Both the position numbers and the translations under genes were made by a program. This document shows positions 25,454 to 35,565 of a stretch of DNA of 64,000 bases, one piece after another. The stretch is from NCBI GenBank assembly GCA_020052415.1, contig JAGVPB010000030.1:1-64000 (forward strand), written 5' to 3'. Under the pieces are notes generated by a model. That model saw only the letters and a list, made by a program, of their open reading frames with translations, was not told the origin of the DNA and made no database searches. The stretch comes from Bacteroidales bacterium (GTDB lineage Bacteria; Bacteroidota; Bacteroidia; Bacteroidales; JAADJA01). The first letter of the stretch is position 1. Every line of letters starts with the position of its first letter.

Positions 25454-26065
25454 CTACTCCACCCCCGGAAAGCTATTCACAAACTCCACCCTGATATCTT
25501 CAAGCGATTCCACAAACTGTATCTTCAGATCGGGAAAACTCTCCACGAACTCCCATTTACCACAGGCATCGGCATAGGATTCTACCAACTGCACCTTCAG
25601 ATCGGGGAAGCTGGTAACAACCTTTACCTTAATATCAGGAAAACTTTCCACAACCTTTACCTTCCCGTATAATTGCAGGCCTTTATAAGTGCAGTTATAG
25701 GTATTGATTTTGCTATCCAACGAACTCTTTTTCGAATCGGGGACACCCGGAGAATAACTCACATACCTGATTTTAATATCCCCGCCATAGCTCACAAACT
25801 GAACCTTAAAATCCGGGTAATCCTCAACGAATTTCCACTCTCCGCACTTCGAAGGGTAGGATTCGTTTGTGTCCACCTCCAGGTCGGCATCGTAACTCAC
25901 CACTTCAGCTTTCAAATCTCCATAATTCTCCACTTTCTGAACCTTATCGGACAACTGCATTCCCCTGAAAGTACAGGTATAAGGATCGAAATCCTGAGCG
26001 TAAACGTTTACTGTCGTAATCATGATTATACCCGTAATAATCAGTATGTATTTCATTTTATTCAT
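25454..26065 (-). CDS. Secreted duplicated beta-repeat protein (possible knotted fold)
   Basis: A 203-residue exported protein with a signal peptide at 1-24 (YAQ). The mature part is a tandem duplication with exact 94-residue offset: halves about 29-107 and 123-201, with cysteines C31/C125 and C74/C168 in register. Within each half a 10-12-residue strand unit recurs (VVESFPDIKVK, VVTSFPDLKVQ, VESFPDLKIQF). This periodic V-x-S-x-x-D-hxh pattern with CGxWxFV is reminiscent of DUF6150 proteins, whose predicted structure is a septoil (7_1) knot; that link is from memory and needs a profile search. There is no T9SS domain, so it is likely periplasmic or secreted. Start M1 or M4. Confidence 0.65.
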   Translation of the reverse strand: MNKMKYILIITGIIMITTVNVYAQDFDPYTCTFRGMQLSDKVQKVENYGDLKAEVVSYDADLEVDTNESYPSKCGEWKFVEDYPDFKVQFVSYGGDIKIRYVSYSPGVPDSKKSSLDSKINTYNCTYKGLQLYGKVKVVESFPDIKVKVVTSFPDLKVQLVESYADACGKWEFVESFPDLKIQFVESLEDIRVEFVNSFPGVE

Positions 26066-26091
26066 TGTTAATCAAACAAGTCGGCAGTAAG

Positions 26092-26206
26092 AAGTCTTCA
26101 ATTTTCAAATCCTGAACTCAGAACTCAGAACGCGAAACTCTGAACTCAGAACGCTGAACCCTGAACCCGAAACTTCAAACTTCGAACTCTAAACTTCGAA
26201 CCCTGT
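26092..26206. repeat. GAACTCAGAAC-type repeat array overlapping a gene end
   Basis: Runs of TGAACTCAGAAC, CTGAACCCGAAAC and CTTCGAACTCTAAAC words. The rightmost ~30 bp encode the last nine residues and stop codon of the decarboxylase. Confidence 0.75.
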
Positions 26207-27602
26207 CCTTCAATACCTGCCACGCTTTTTCCACATGCCCCTCCGTCACATTTGTCTGCCCGATGACCATACGCAAAGTGTAAATCCCGTTCAGCTTTGT
26301 ATGGGAAATAAACATTTTTCCCGTTGCATTCACAGCCTCTAAAAGTTTTTCGTTCAACCGGTTCAGTTCTTCATTTTCGGTTATTCCATCAGGTTTGAAG
26401 CGGAAACACAACAGGTTCAGTGTTCGGGGAGTTATCATTTCAAAATTCATACTCTCATTGATCTTTTGTTCAAGATCCTTTGCAAGGGAAATATGAAACC
26501 TGATCTTTTCCTTCAAACCCTCCACCCCGAAATTCCTGATCACGAACCACAGTTTCAGCGCCCGGAACCTGCGCCCAAGCTGTATTCCCCAGTCGCGGTA
26601 ATCGTTGACCCTGCCCGCGGTTTTTGTTCGCAGATATTCCGGTGTTATGCTGAAAGTGTTGATCAGAGCCTCTTTGTCTTTAACAAAATAAGCCGAGCAA
26701 TCGAAATTTGTGAACATCCATTTGTGCGGGTTAAATACAAAGCTGTCCACCTTTTCAATTCCCTTAATCATCCAGCGGTACTCTTCAAGGAGAAGGGCTG
26801 TTCCTGCAAAAGCAGCATCCACATGAAGCCATACTTTATATTGAGCGGCAATTGCAGCAATTTCAGAAAGAGGATCAACGGCCGTTGAACCCGTGGTTCC
26901 GAGTGTAGCAATAATACATAATGGATTATAACCTTTGGCGAGATCAGATTCAATTGCCTGTCTTAATCCATCCACATCCATTTCAAAGCGGTTGTTGGTT
27001 CGCACTTTTACTACATTTTTCTTTCCGAACCCTGCAATCTTAGCTCCCTTCTCGATGGATGAGTGCGTTTCGGTGGAACAATAGATCCTGTAAACAGAGT
27101 TATCAAAACCCTCCTCATTTATTTTGAATGAAGAAATTTTTTCCCTTGCTGTAAGAAGCGCAGTAAGAGTCGCCGTTGAAGCCGTATCCTGTATCACTCC
27201 GTGAAAACCGGAAGGCAGTCCGGTCATTTTCTTCAGCCAGTCCATCATTCTTTCTTCGAGTTCTGTAGCGGCGGGTGAAGTTTCCCAGATCATACCCTGA
27301 ACGCCAAGTGTGGCCGTCAGCATTTCGGCAAGCAATGAAGGGTAGCTTGAGTTTGCGGGAAAGTATGCAAAGAATGAAGGGCTTTGCCAGTGAGTAATTC
27401 CCGGAATGATGATTTTCTGAAAATCGTTAAAAATATCTTGTATATTTTCCGGTTTGTCCGGCGGATCAGGTGGAAGCTGTTTAAGTATATCATCCGGCTT
27501 TACACCAGATTTGACCCTGAACTTATCAATCCCTTCAAAGTAATCGGCCATCCAATCGGCAAAGATATGAGCCTGTTTTCGGAATTCGTTTGAATCAATC
27601 AT
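26175..27602 (-). CDS. PLP-dependent amino-acid decarboxylase (group II)
   Basis: A 475-residue enzyme of the aromatic-L-amino-acid/histidine/glutamate decarboxylase type II family, which releases CO2 from an amino acid to make an amine. The PLP lysine lies in FVFNPHKWMFTNFDCS, with the binding aspartate in WLHVDAAFAGTA and the cofactor-stacking region in VIQDTASTATLTALL. The N-terminal HWQSPSFFAYFPANSSYPS is typical of the aromatic amino-acid branch, so tryptophan, tyrosine or phenylalanine are likely substrates. Exact specificity cannot be read. The last residues RVRSLEFEV are encoded by intergenic repeat words, so the natural C-terminus was probably altered. Confidence 0.9.
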   Translation of the reverse strand: MIDSNEFRKQAHIFADWMADYFEGIDKFRVKSGVKPDDILKQLPPDPPDKPENIQDIFNDFQKIIIPGITHWQSPSFFAYFPANSSYPSLLAEMLTATLGVQGMIWETSPAATELEERMMDWLKKMTGLPSGFHGVIQDTASTATLTALLTAREKISSFKINEEGFDNSVYRIYCSTETHSSIEKGAKIAGFGKKNVVKVRTNNRFEMDVDGLRQAIESDLAKGYNPLCIIATLGTTGSTAVDPLSEIAAIAAQYKVWLHVDAAFAGTALLLEEYRWMIKGIEKVDSFVFNPHKWMFTNFDCSAYFVKDKEALINTFSITPEYLRTKTAGRVNDYRDWGIQLGRRFRALKLWFVIRNFGVEGLKEKIRFHISLAKDLEQKINESMNFEMITPRTLNLLCFRFKPDGITENEELNRLNEKLLEAVNATGKMFISHTKLNGIYTLRMVIGQTNVTEGHVEKAWQVLKDRVRSLEFEV

Positions 27603-27677
27603 AATTAAATAAATTGGTCACTAAATTAATCAAAACCAATGTAATCCTGATTTGATCCGGAATCTTAAGCACAAAAA

Positions 27678-27701
27678 AAATCCCGCCTGACAGCGGGATT
27701 T
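27678..27701 (-). terminator. Rho-independent terminator of the first C25 peptidase
   Basis: 9-bp stem AAATCCCGC / GCGGGATTT with a 6-nt loop, followed on the minus strand by a run of U (plus-strand A-run 27673-27680). It is 32 nt past the gene end. Confidence 0.75.
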
Positions 27702-27733
27702 AAAACCAAAACAAATTTAAACCATGAAAACTA

Positions 27734-30700
27734 TTATCTTATAACGATGCGTTCAACAGCTTTTCCAAGATCATTTTCAATCACAAGGAAATAAACACCT
27801 TTATTGATGTCACCTAAATTAATATCCAGATTGTTTCCGTTAGCTGTGGTTACATTATTCACCTGATAAACCACTGAACCCAATAAGTCAAGCACTTTTA
27901 CGGAAGTATTTTCACTTGAAATCCGGTTCAACGCCACGGTAAAGATACCGGCATTTGGATTTGGATAGATATTTATTTCGCTGACAGATGATTCAGTCAA
28001 TCCCGTGCAAATGTTTACAGTTATGTAATCTTCGAGAGTAATGGTATGGGTATCCGTCCCGTCAGAAACAGTCAGGGTTACATCATAACTTCCGGCTGAA
28101 GCATACATTACCGTAGGATTCTGGAATGTAGAGGTCGCGGGAGCTCCGCCTTCAAAGGTCCAGCTCCAGGAAATGACATCACCTGTTGACATGTCGTAAA
28201 AATTGATAATATCTCCCTCGCAAATATCGGTATCGCTTGCCACGAAGAAAGCCTGTAAAGTGCTTGTGAATCCAAAGAATTCAAGGTAAGCAGCCATCAG
28301 CTCTTCCTTTGTGCTGGTTCCGTCAACCAGGCCTCCGAATTCATGCGAACAGCCGATGGTCTTATATGTACCCGCATCGTAGGCAATGCCTGTACCATAA
28401 TTGGGAGACTGGTTTTTCAGGATCGTGAAAGCTGATCCGATAGGTTCAAGATGGTCTATGTAATTATTTTCACCGGAATAACTGAATGAGAAACCCTCTG
28501 TGAATGTCCCGGTCTGACCGTTGACAGTTCCCAAATCAGAGCTGCCATCATCGGTGCCGTTAATATTGAACATACTATGCACAGCAGTTGGTGTATCATA
28601 AGCCCAGGTATCCCCTCCTTCCAAGTAAAGTTTTCCTCCGTTGTTCAGATAATTTGCAAGGTTTTGTCCCTCGTTAGAGGCAAGGACATGATTGTCGGCA
28701 TAAATTCCAAGACATAAAAAGATTGAATTATATAAACTAAGATCAGCAGGGAAAGATGTTGAATATTCTGCAACTAGATCGTTATTAGCCATGGCATCGA
28801 GCATTGCAGGCGCCGAATTGTTGGTAGGATCCAAATCTACGATAAGCACCGGAATCTGGCCGATAACTTCAATAAATGAGCCTGTCGCCGACAAGCTTAA
28901 ATCGCCAGTGATCAAAAGATTAAAAGTAACCTGGTGGCCTGCAGGAGTATTTATATTTGCTGATGCAGTAAAAATTTGCTGCTCATTCCCGCCGGCATTG
29001 ATATCGCCATAAACCTGGTTGGCCACTGTAATATTCACATATGGATCAGTACATGAAAGGGCGCCAGAAACATTATAGGCATCAGATGAACCGTTATTCA
29101 GCACTTCGACCGAAATATTAACGGTTTCACCCGGATCAATCTTGCCATTGTTATTTCCACCGGCATCATCAATGGTGTATGCACCCAATTCCATAACAGG
29201 AGCATGCAAAACAACCGACATTGTACTTGTCCAGGTGGATTTACCACTATCGGTAAATTCAATTTCCATCATTGCAAGATAACCGTCGGGAGTATTTTCT
29301 GCAATCTCAATTTCAAAAGCATTGTCGCCTGAAACAGTACCTCCTGCTGCAATATTTCCAAAAGTATAATCATCATCGGTAATGACAATATAAGGATCGG
29401 TTGAGGTAAGCAAAGCCGTTACATTATTTGCAACTTCAGTTCCAACGTTTTCAGCTGTAACATCAAGATTTACGTTCTCACCATAATCCGCCTGTCCGTT
29501 TGCGTTTCCGTTTGCGTCATCAACTGTAAACGAACTGACAGTCACCCACGGTCCTCCGGGTGGAACAACAGTTATATCTTCATAAATGGTTTCCATATTA
29601 AAAGCGGTTACAACCAGCTTCGCCGTTCCCGGAGCCAAAGTATTTGTAATGGAAACGGAGCCTGTGGCATCAGAAACTGCGCTGAAATAGGTTCCACTCT
29701 GCGAAAGGCAAACCATAGCTCCCTCAACCGGTCCACCCGGCCCAGTCAGGGTTACATTGAATGGAACACCAACGAGAACAATATTATTTGAAAGAATTAA
29801 GTCTCCCGGAGTATCTGTTCTGAATTGCATTGCAGGATCGCCAAATAAATTCCAGGTCTTTGCTGTTTCCCAGTCTTCAGTTTGTCCTGCTTCAGTGGTC
29901 ATTAATACCAGTCCGTTAAATACAATTGAACCTAATGTTGTTCTTCCTTCGGTAGTGTTAATCCCGTTTTGACCAGGATGAGCATTGTAATTATAGCCGC
30001 CGACGATCATATCATCGAAATAATCTTCGCCCCTCATCGGTGGATTCCAGGGCTGGCTTATTGAACCGCCCAGAAACATGACAGCACCACCATTGCTTTT
30101 CTTTAACCAGGCTTCGGCAAAGCAGTCGGTCGGATCATGAAAATTACCATTATTACACGCTACTGAAAATATGATTGGCAGTTTGGATCCATTGGTAAGC
30201 GCATTGACATTGTTGTTGCTGAATCCTGTTGTTCCCCATGAGGTTGGTGATCCATGTCCGCAGTAATTAATAATACCGGTTCCATTATTGACTGCCGTGT
30301 TAACCATTGCGATTGTAGCCGTCGGATCATAAATCTGGGATTGAGTTGAATAGGTGAATGGGTTGAGTTTATCTTCATAAATTGTCTGGATATGCTGGTA
30401 GTCAAGCTCATTGTCATCTCCCGGTCCCTGGTTCGACGCTATGCCGGTAGATTTTTTATACCAGTCGGCGCCCATATCAGGAGCTTTTTCGTATTGTATA
30501 AATTTATCAACCTGGAGCGTTACATGAGCAGCCGAATTGGCTGAAATACGGCCAATACTGATATCAGGATAGAAATCTGATCCAACAACACAACCTAATT
30601 GGGGGTCCATCGGTGCACTCTGTCCGGTACCGATGTCGCATTTTATATCGGCCCAGTCACCTACGAGCTGCACATATAAAATATCCGAATTTGCATTATA

Positions 30701-31522
30701 AGCATTTTGAATGGTTGTCTTAACGTTGGTTCCTGTTGCAACGACTATTTTTTCAACATTGTATCCTTTTTCAAGTTTCCAATCAATATAAGTCTGAATT
30801 GCCGTTTCATCCCGCGAGGTACAAACTACAAGGATATCGCCGTATTCACCGATGGTAAGATCCTTTCCCGGATTATAATTTATAAATAATGATTTATAAA
30901 TCACGTCCATTTCCTTTAAAATTTTGGATGAAGGATTGACGAGCGGGTTAAAAGCTGCCGTGGTATTTTCAACAAGCTGAACTTTGACATTTTTATAAAC
31001 CCTTAAAATATTCTGAACCGCATTGTACCTGAACGGATAAACATATACCGTGGTACCCCTGAAATCTTTGATGATAAAAGGATCGGTACTGGATGCCAGG
31101 TTTTGAGGATACCAATTATTTCTCAAAGATGACGGGCTTATGGTATAAGGAATAGTGGAGGGATCCTGATTACGGTAAATAACACCGCGTGAAGGAAGCA
31201 TAGGAGCTGTCAAAACTATTTCCTCATAATCGCCTTCAATAATTTTAAGGGTTACATTTTTATCGGCAGGCAGGCAAACGGAGGCATTAAGGAACGGAAG
31301 AGCGGCAAATCCTACCAGGTTCGTTGAAACACTTCCATCGAAAATAATTTTTGACCATGTAACACCATCAATATTGATTTCAGTTAAAGAATATTCACCC
31401 AGCCCGAAGTTCAGTTCATAAACTCCGTTTTTGGGTTGTTGAAAGGTTACATCAAATCCATTGGCTGCAAACAGACCATTGCATGCCAAAGCCATTACAA
31501 AAAAAAGTACTAATTTTTTCAT
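27734..31522 (-). CDS. Gingipain-like C25 cysteine peptidase, T9SS substrate (1262 aa)
   Basis: A 1262-residue surface or secreted peptidase. Order: signal peptide (1-19); C25-type propeptide (about 25-235); caspase-like catalytic domain with H423 (NYCGHGSP) and C456 (FSVACNNGNF). The 33-residue gap equals the H211-C244 spacing of gingipain RgpB. Then come two CARDB-like repeats each beginning with a DDxxGNxNGxxDxGE calcium-type loop (about 655-870), a ThuA/GATase-like domain (about 875-1085), a PKD domain (about 1090-1170) and a T9SS type A sorting domain (IYPNPNAGIFTVAL ... AVERIVIR). The first specificity pocket is not readable, so Arg versus Lys preference is unknown. A paralogue lies just upstream. 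Confidence 0.9.
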   Translation of the reverse strand: MKKLVLFFVMALACNGLFAANGFDVTFQQPKNGVYELNFGLGEYSLTEINIDGVTWSKIIFDGSVSTNLVGFAALPFLNASVCLPADKNVTLKIIEGDYEEIVLTAPMLPSRGVIYRNQDPSTIPYTISPSSLRNNWYPQNLASSTDPFIIKDFRGTTVYVYPFRYNAVQNILRVYKNVKVQLVENTTAAFNPLVNPSSKILKEMDVIYKSLFINYNPGKDLTIGEYGDILVVCTSRDETAIQTYIDWKLEKGYNVEKIVVATGTNVKTTIQNAYNANSDILYVQLVGDWADIKCDIGTGQSAPMDPQLGCVVGSDFYPDISIGRISANSAAHVTLQVDKFIQYEKAPDMGADWYKKSTGIASNQGPGDDNELDYQHIQTIYEDKLNPFTYSTQSQIYDPTATIAMVNTAVNNGTGIINYCGHGSPTSWGTTGFSNNNVNALTNGSKLPIIFSVACNNGNFHDPTDCFAEAWLKKSNGGAVMFLGGSISQPWNPPMRGEDYFDDMIVGGYNYNAHPGQNGINTTEGRTTLGSIVFNGLVLMTTEAGQTEDWETAKTWNLFGDPAMQFRTDTPGDLILSNNIVLVGVPFNVTLTGPGGPVEGAMVCLSQSGTYFSAVSDATGSVSITNTLAPGTAKLVVTAFNMETIYEDITVVPPGGPWVTVSSFTVDDANGNANGQADYGENVNLDVTAENVGTEVANNVTALLTSTDPYIVITDDDYTFGNIAAGGTVSGDNAFEIEIAENTPDGYLAMMEIEFTDSGKSTWTSTMSVVLHAPVMELGAYTIDDAGGNNNGKIDPGETVNISVEVLNNGSSDAYNVSGALSCTDPYVNITVANQVYGDINAGGNEQQIFTASANINTPAGHQVTFNLLITGDLSLSATGSFIEVIGQIPVLIVDLDPTNNSAPAMLDAMANNDLVAEYSTSFPADLSLYNSIFLCLGIYADNHVLASNEGQNLANYLNNGGKLYLEGGDTWAYDTPTAVHSMFNINGTDDGSSDLGTVNGQTGTFTEGFSFSYSGENNYIDHLEPIGSAFTILKNQSPNYGTGIAYDAGTYKTIGCSHEFGGLVDGTSTKEELMAAYLEFFGFTSTLQAFFVASDTDICEGDIINFYDMSTGDVISWSWTFEGGAPATSTFQNPTVMYASAGSYDVTLTVSDGTDTHTITLEDYITVNICTGLTESSVSEINIYPNPNAGIFTVALNRISSENTSVKVLDLLGSVVYQVNNVTTANGNNLDINLGDINKGVYFLVIENDLGKAVERIVIR

Positions 31523-31547
31523 TTTATAAAACTTAAGTAAAATTTAA

Positions 31548-31571
31548 AATTCCCCGGTAACCCGGGGAATT
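31548..31571 (-). terminator. Hairpin between the two C25 peptidase genes
   Basis: 10-bp stem AATTCCCCGG / CCGGGGAATT with loop TAAC, followed by a U/A-rich tract on the minus strand. It is 19 nt past the end of the upstream peptidase and only 25 nt before the downstream one. Confidence 0.7.
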
Positions 31572-31589
31572 GCGTATAGAAAATATTTA

Positions 31590-34500
31590 TTATTTCGAAT
31601 GAATAATTCGCTGCACAAAAGAATAATCGGCGGTTTCAATTTTACAATAATAGACTCCCGGCTGCAGACTGCCTGCAAAAAAAGTAAGCCTGTGGTTACC
31701 TGCAGTAACTGAAGATTCTTTTTTCAGGCTTGTAATCTCCTGTCCGAAAGTATTATATATACTGATCTTCACCTTTGAATCGGAAGTAAGTGAGAAGTCC
31801 AGTGTAAAGTTGTTACTGAACGGATTAGGATAAATTATAAAATTTCGTCCACCGGCAATATCAATAATGCCCGTATAAATGAAATGGTAAACATTTGACA
31901 TTTCCGATTCACAACCGTAAATATTGGTAACAATTACATAATAGTCATCGGTTGTATCCGGTTCATAGGTCTGGCCGGTAGCGCCTGGTATCAATCCAAC
32001 TATGTTGTACCACTGATTACCTGCAGTTGCAGATGAAACCATCAGATTTCCCTGTTGATAAACCGTTGGAGTTTCAGGAACAGGATTAACATTTACAGTT
32101 TCATTATCGGTAACCGTGACGCTTCCATCATCTACAACCACATAATAAGTAGTAGTGGTTGAAGGTGTAGCAATGGGATTTGCAATACTGGGATTGTTAA
32201 GGCCGGTTTCAGGCATCCATTCATAGGTATAACTGCCCGAGCCACCCATGGCAAATGCATTTAATTGAGAGCTTTCACCTTCACAAATTAACGAAGGGGT
32301 AGCAGTAACATAAACACTAAGGATAGAAATGCCTGCAAACGGCGGGAACAGGATATAGTCAACCCAAACACAGTCGCTGCCGCTGGAGACTGAATAATCT
32401 TTGAGATATTCCCATTTGAAAGTATGAGTTCCTGCAGTGACAGGGAAACTGGCTTCGGCCCATGCTACTTCACCGCTCCATTCATCAAGCATTGTTTCGT
32501 CAATATAGAATTTCAGATAATCATAACTTCCCTCTGAAGAAACCTTATACCAGAATGAAATTTCATCGTCTGTTGAAACATCAGCGGTAATAAATAAGCT
32601 CGAGGTCTGATCATCATTAATGTCTCCGGACTTTGCACTGTAAATACCCTCATGAGGATTCTGGTTGGTAATTGTCCAGTCGGCGTTTCCACCGAAATCC
32701 CATTCATAGGCGCTAAAGTCACCGGTTTCAAAATCCTCAACAATTAATCCGATTGAAAGCGCTAAAACTGTGTTTGTAGAATAAACACCGGATACCAGAG
32801 CATAATTTATGTTCACCATTTGACCAACCGGAGCTGTCGGACTTACAGTAACATTAAACACAGCATCCATAGTTGCACCTGCTGTAATGTTTCCAACATT
32901 ATAACTCGCATTATTGACGGTAATCAGTGGTTCGACGGCGACTGCATTGGCAATAGCATTCAAAGCATCACTTCCTCCCTCGTTGAGATTGGGAACAATA
33001 ATATCAGCAGTTTCACCCGGATCGAGCCTCCCGTTGTTGTTGCCGGTAATATCATCAACCGTGTAACCAAGAACGGTTAATACCGGAGCGTTTAATATTA
33101 TATTGAATGTTGAATACCAGGTATCCACTCCATTCGTCACAGCCAAACTAAAATTAACAACATGCTGATCAGGCACGAATTCGTCAACAGTGAAAACAAA
33201 TGCATCATTCTCTGTAACGGTGGCACCGGCAGCAATATTTGGCCAATTGTGAGTAAATGTGTTTAAAGCAATGTATTCATCGGTTGAGGAAAGAGTGGCT
33301 ACCACATTTGAAGCAGTCTGGCTGCCTAAGTTTTCAAGGGTCACATCAAGATGGATATTTTCATCAAAATCAACCAAACCATTGTTGTTTCCATTGCTGT
33401 CATCAATCTGAAATTCAGTTAGCAGTACATAAGCTCCTGCGGGCGAAGCCACATTTAATGTTCCCATGAAGGGTTTCAGATTTTGTCCTGTAATAACTAC
33501 ATCGGCAGTACCCGGAACCACGATGGGATCAAACATAGTAACTTCTGCAAGGCCTGTATTATCAGCAACAGCGCATCCGTGAAGGACACCGTCTTTTGAA
33601 ATAGCGACATAGGCATAGGGATCGGTGTTAACAGTAAAGGTCGTTGCTGCCAATGGCATTAATGACTGATAATTTGCGGTAACATCAGGAGCCTGTGAAT
33701 AATAAATCATAACGGAAGGATCACCCATAAGGTGGTAAATTTCCCAGTAATAAGTTTCCATTGAACTGGATGACTGTGACACGGCAAGGTTCCCGGCAGG
33801 GATCATTTGACCCTGGGTTGCATACCATTCAGCTAATGGTTCGCCGTGATCATGGAAAGTTCGGTCGTAAGAACCCAAATGAGTTGCATCATATACCGGA
33901 TTAAGTACTACTGACTTTGATCCGACTCCCCAATAATAATCCTCATCCCAATAAGTATTGTTTGATCCTCCGATATAACCTATGGCACCTTTATTAGAAG
34001 CCCGTAGTAACTCTTCACCAAAACAGGTGGCCTGAAAGCTATTAGTTAAACATGCGTTGCCTATCATGAGTGGATATTTATGAGCATTAGTCAAGGCTGC
34101 AATATCACCAATATTGAAACCCGGATCTGCCCACCCTGTTGTACTGCCATGTGCGGTGTAATTAACAAATGAAACTCCATCGCAAACATTTTGCTTAATC
34201 AATTGTGAATAATTTGCTCCGCCCGGCTCTGGTTGCAAATAAGTATGTGATAATAATCCATGAGCTGGATTAAAATAATAAGTCGTTCCATAATTGATCT
34301 GCCCGTTCGACCAGGTTATATGTCCGGCGTCAGCCCCGGCAATCATAACAACTTCATCCAGGAAAGTCGGATCGGGGAAAGTATATTGTTCATATTCGAG
34401 GGTCTTGTCAATCTGTGGTTGCAATTGTGTCAGGTTGGTTGCTGAAAATCTCCCATATATTACTTCAGGAAAAACATCTCCGGTATAGTCAAAATAATAC

Positions 34501-35516
34501 AAGTCCGTGACATGGCTTCCGGATGTACCTGAAAAAGCCGGAATTTGAGCAACATCTCCGACCAGCAATGCAAATGTAGGGGCGTTAAATCCTGTTGGAG
34601 GATTGTTGTATTGCCCCTGTAAATAATTTTTTATCGAAGTAGTGGTATTTCCAACTCCCGGATCATTGGTGTAGGCCTCTATCACATAATATCCTTTTTT
34701 TATTTTCCATTCTATAAAAGGCTGCAGAGCCGATTGGAACATGATGTCAGAAATGATCACATAAGTGACCGGCTCATCCATGATAAGTTCTTTGCCGCCA
34801 GGTGATTTGTAATTGATAAGCTCGCTGTAGATTCCTTCGTAATAGGGCGAAAACAATTGCTCCTTATTCTGAATCGTGGTTTGAATATCTCCGCCGGCAA
34901 AGGTTACCTTAACATCAATATTTTTATAAACCTTGATCTTATTCTGAACCGGATTATACAATACAGGTGATATTTCAATGCGGGCCATTCTTACTCCCCG
35001 CATTTCACCCAATTCCACAACCCTGACCAATTCCTGTCCGGTGAAAGCGTTCACCTGGTAGGCTGCCTGATTATAAATAAATTCAACATCCTCCGGGTTT
35101 TCAATACTTTTTGAAAGCGGTGGCTGAGCAGGTAAAATGAAGTCCGAAATACCATAATCGGCAAGATTAAATTCCACCATATCCTGCGTAATAATACTGA
35201 TCTCAAAAATTGCATCCACAGGCACTTCAATAAGTTTCTTGATCACCGGGAGTTTTGGATCTCCGTTTACTACTGTATAGCTATAATCCTCGATGCTGAA
35301 AAGTGTGAAGTTTCCCGCTTTGGTTTTTACATTCATAAATCCAATATCGGAAACTTTGCTGTTAATGCTGATGAATGAATATGTATTTTCTTTCACTGTT
35401 AGTCCTCCGGATCCATTATCGCTAACGATAATATTTCCAGCAGATAAGGTGAATGAGACAAGTGAAATGATTGCGAACACCATCGGAATTTTTCCAAAAA
35501 AAGTAGTCTTCTTCAT
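31590..35516 (-). CDS. Gingipain-like C25 cysteine peptidase, T9SS substrate (1308 aa)
   Basis: A 1308-residue paralogue of the next gene. Signal peptide (about 1-26), C25 propeptide (about 30-245), catalytic domain with H456 (NYTAHGSTTGW) and C489 (MIGNACLTNSF), again 33 residues apart. Two CARDB-like repeats with DDSNGNNNGLVDFDE and DDITGNNNGRLDPGE loops follow, then a MAM/choice-of-anchor-like jelly roll (about 960-1095, DFETGDFSAYEWDF), an Ig-like domain and a T9SS type A domain (IIYPNPFSNNFTLDF ... FVQRIIHSK). Expected to digest extracellular protein for nutrition or to process surface proteins. A complete TTTG-N20-TATTTTTGC promoter precedes it. Confidence 0.9.
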   Translation of the reverse strand: MKKTTFFGKIPMVFAIISLVSFTLSAGNIIVSDNGSGGLTVKENTYSFISINSKVSDIGFMNVKTKAGNFTLFSIEDYSYTVVNGDPKLPVIKKLIEVPVDAIFEISIITQDMVEFNLADYGISDFILPAQPPLSKSIENPEDVEFIYNQAAYQVNAFTGQELVRVVELGEMRGVRMARIEISPVLYNPVQNKIKVYKNIDVKVTFAGGDIQTTIQNKEQLFSPYYEGIYSELINYKSPGGKELIMDEPVTYVIISDIMFQSALQPFIEWKIKKGYYVIEAYTNDPGVGNTTTSIKNYLQGQYNNPPTGFNAPTFALLVGDVAQIPAFSGTSGSHVTDLYYFDYTGDVFPEVIYGRFSATNLTQLQPQIDKTLEYEQYTFPDPTFLDEVVMIAGADAGHITWSNGQINYGTTYYFNPAHGLLSHTYLQPEPGGANYSQLIKQNVCDGVSFVNYTAHGSTTGWADPGFNIGDIAALTNAHKYPLMIGNACLTNSFQATCFGEELLRASNKGAIGYIGGSNNTYWDEDYYWGVGSKSVVLNPVYDATHLGSYDRTFHDHGEPLAEWYATQGQMIPAGNLAVSQSSSSMETYYWEIYHLMGDPSVMIYYSQAPDVTANYQSLMPLAATTFTVNTDPYAYVAISKDGVLHGCAVADNTGLAEVTMFDPIVVPGTADVVITGQNLKPFMGTLNVASPAGAYVLLTEFQIDDSNGNNNGLVDFDENIHLDVTLENLGSQTASNVVATLSSTDEYIALNTFTHNWPNIAAGATVTENDAFVFTVDEFVPDQHVVNFSLAVTNGVDTWYSTFNIILNAPVLTVLGYTVDDITGNNNGRLDPGETADIIVPNLNEGGSDALNAIANAVAVEPLITVNNASYNVGNITAGATMDAVFNVTVSPTAPVGQMVNINYALVSGVYSTNTVLALSIGLIVEDFETGDFSAYEWDFGGNADWTITNQNPHEGIYSAKSGDINDDQTSSLFITADVSTDDEISFWYKVSSEGSYDYLKFYIDETMLDEWSGEVAWAEASFPVTAGTHTFKWEYLKDYSVSSGSDCVWVDYILFPPFAGISILSVYVTATPSLICEGESSQLNAFAMGGSGSYTYEWMPETGLNNPSIANPIATPSTTTTYYVVVDDGSVTVTDNETVNVNPVPETPTVYQQGNLMVSSATAGNQWYNIVGLIPGATGQTYEPDTTDDYYVIVTNIYGCESEMSNVYHFIYTGIIDIAGGRNFIIYPNPFSNNFTLDFSLTSDSKVKISIYNTFGQEITSLKKESSVTAGNHRLTFFAGSLQPGVYYCKIETADYSFVQRIIHSK

Positions 35517-35565
35517 TGTAATTTATTTTATATTAATGAACTGATTTTCTTTAACGTTAAGAAGT

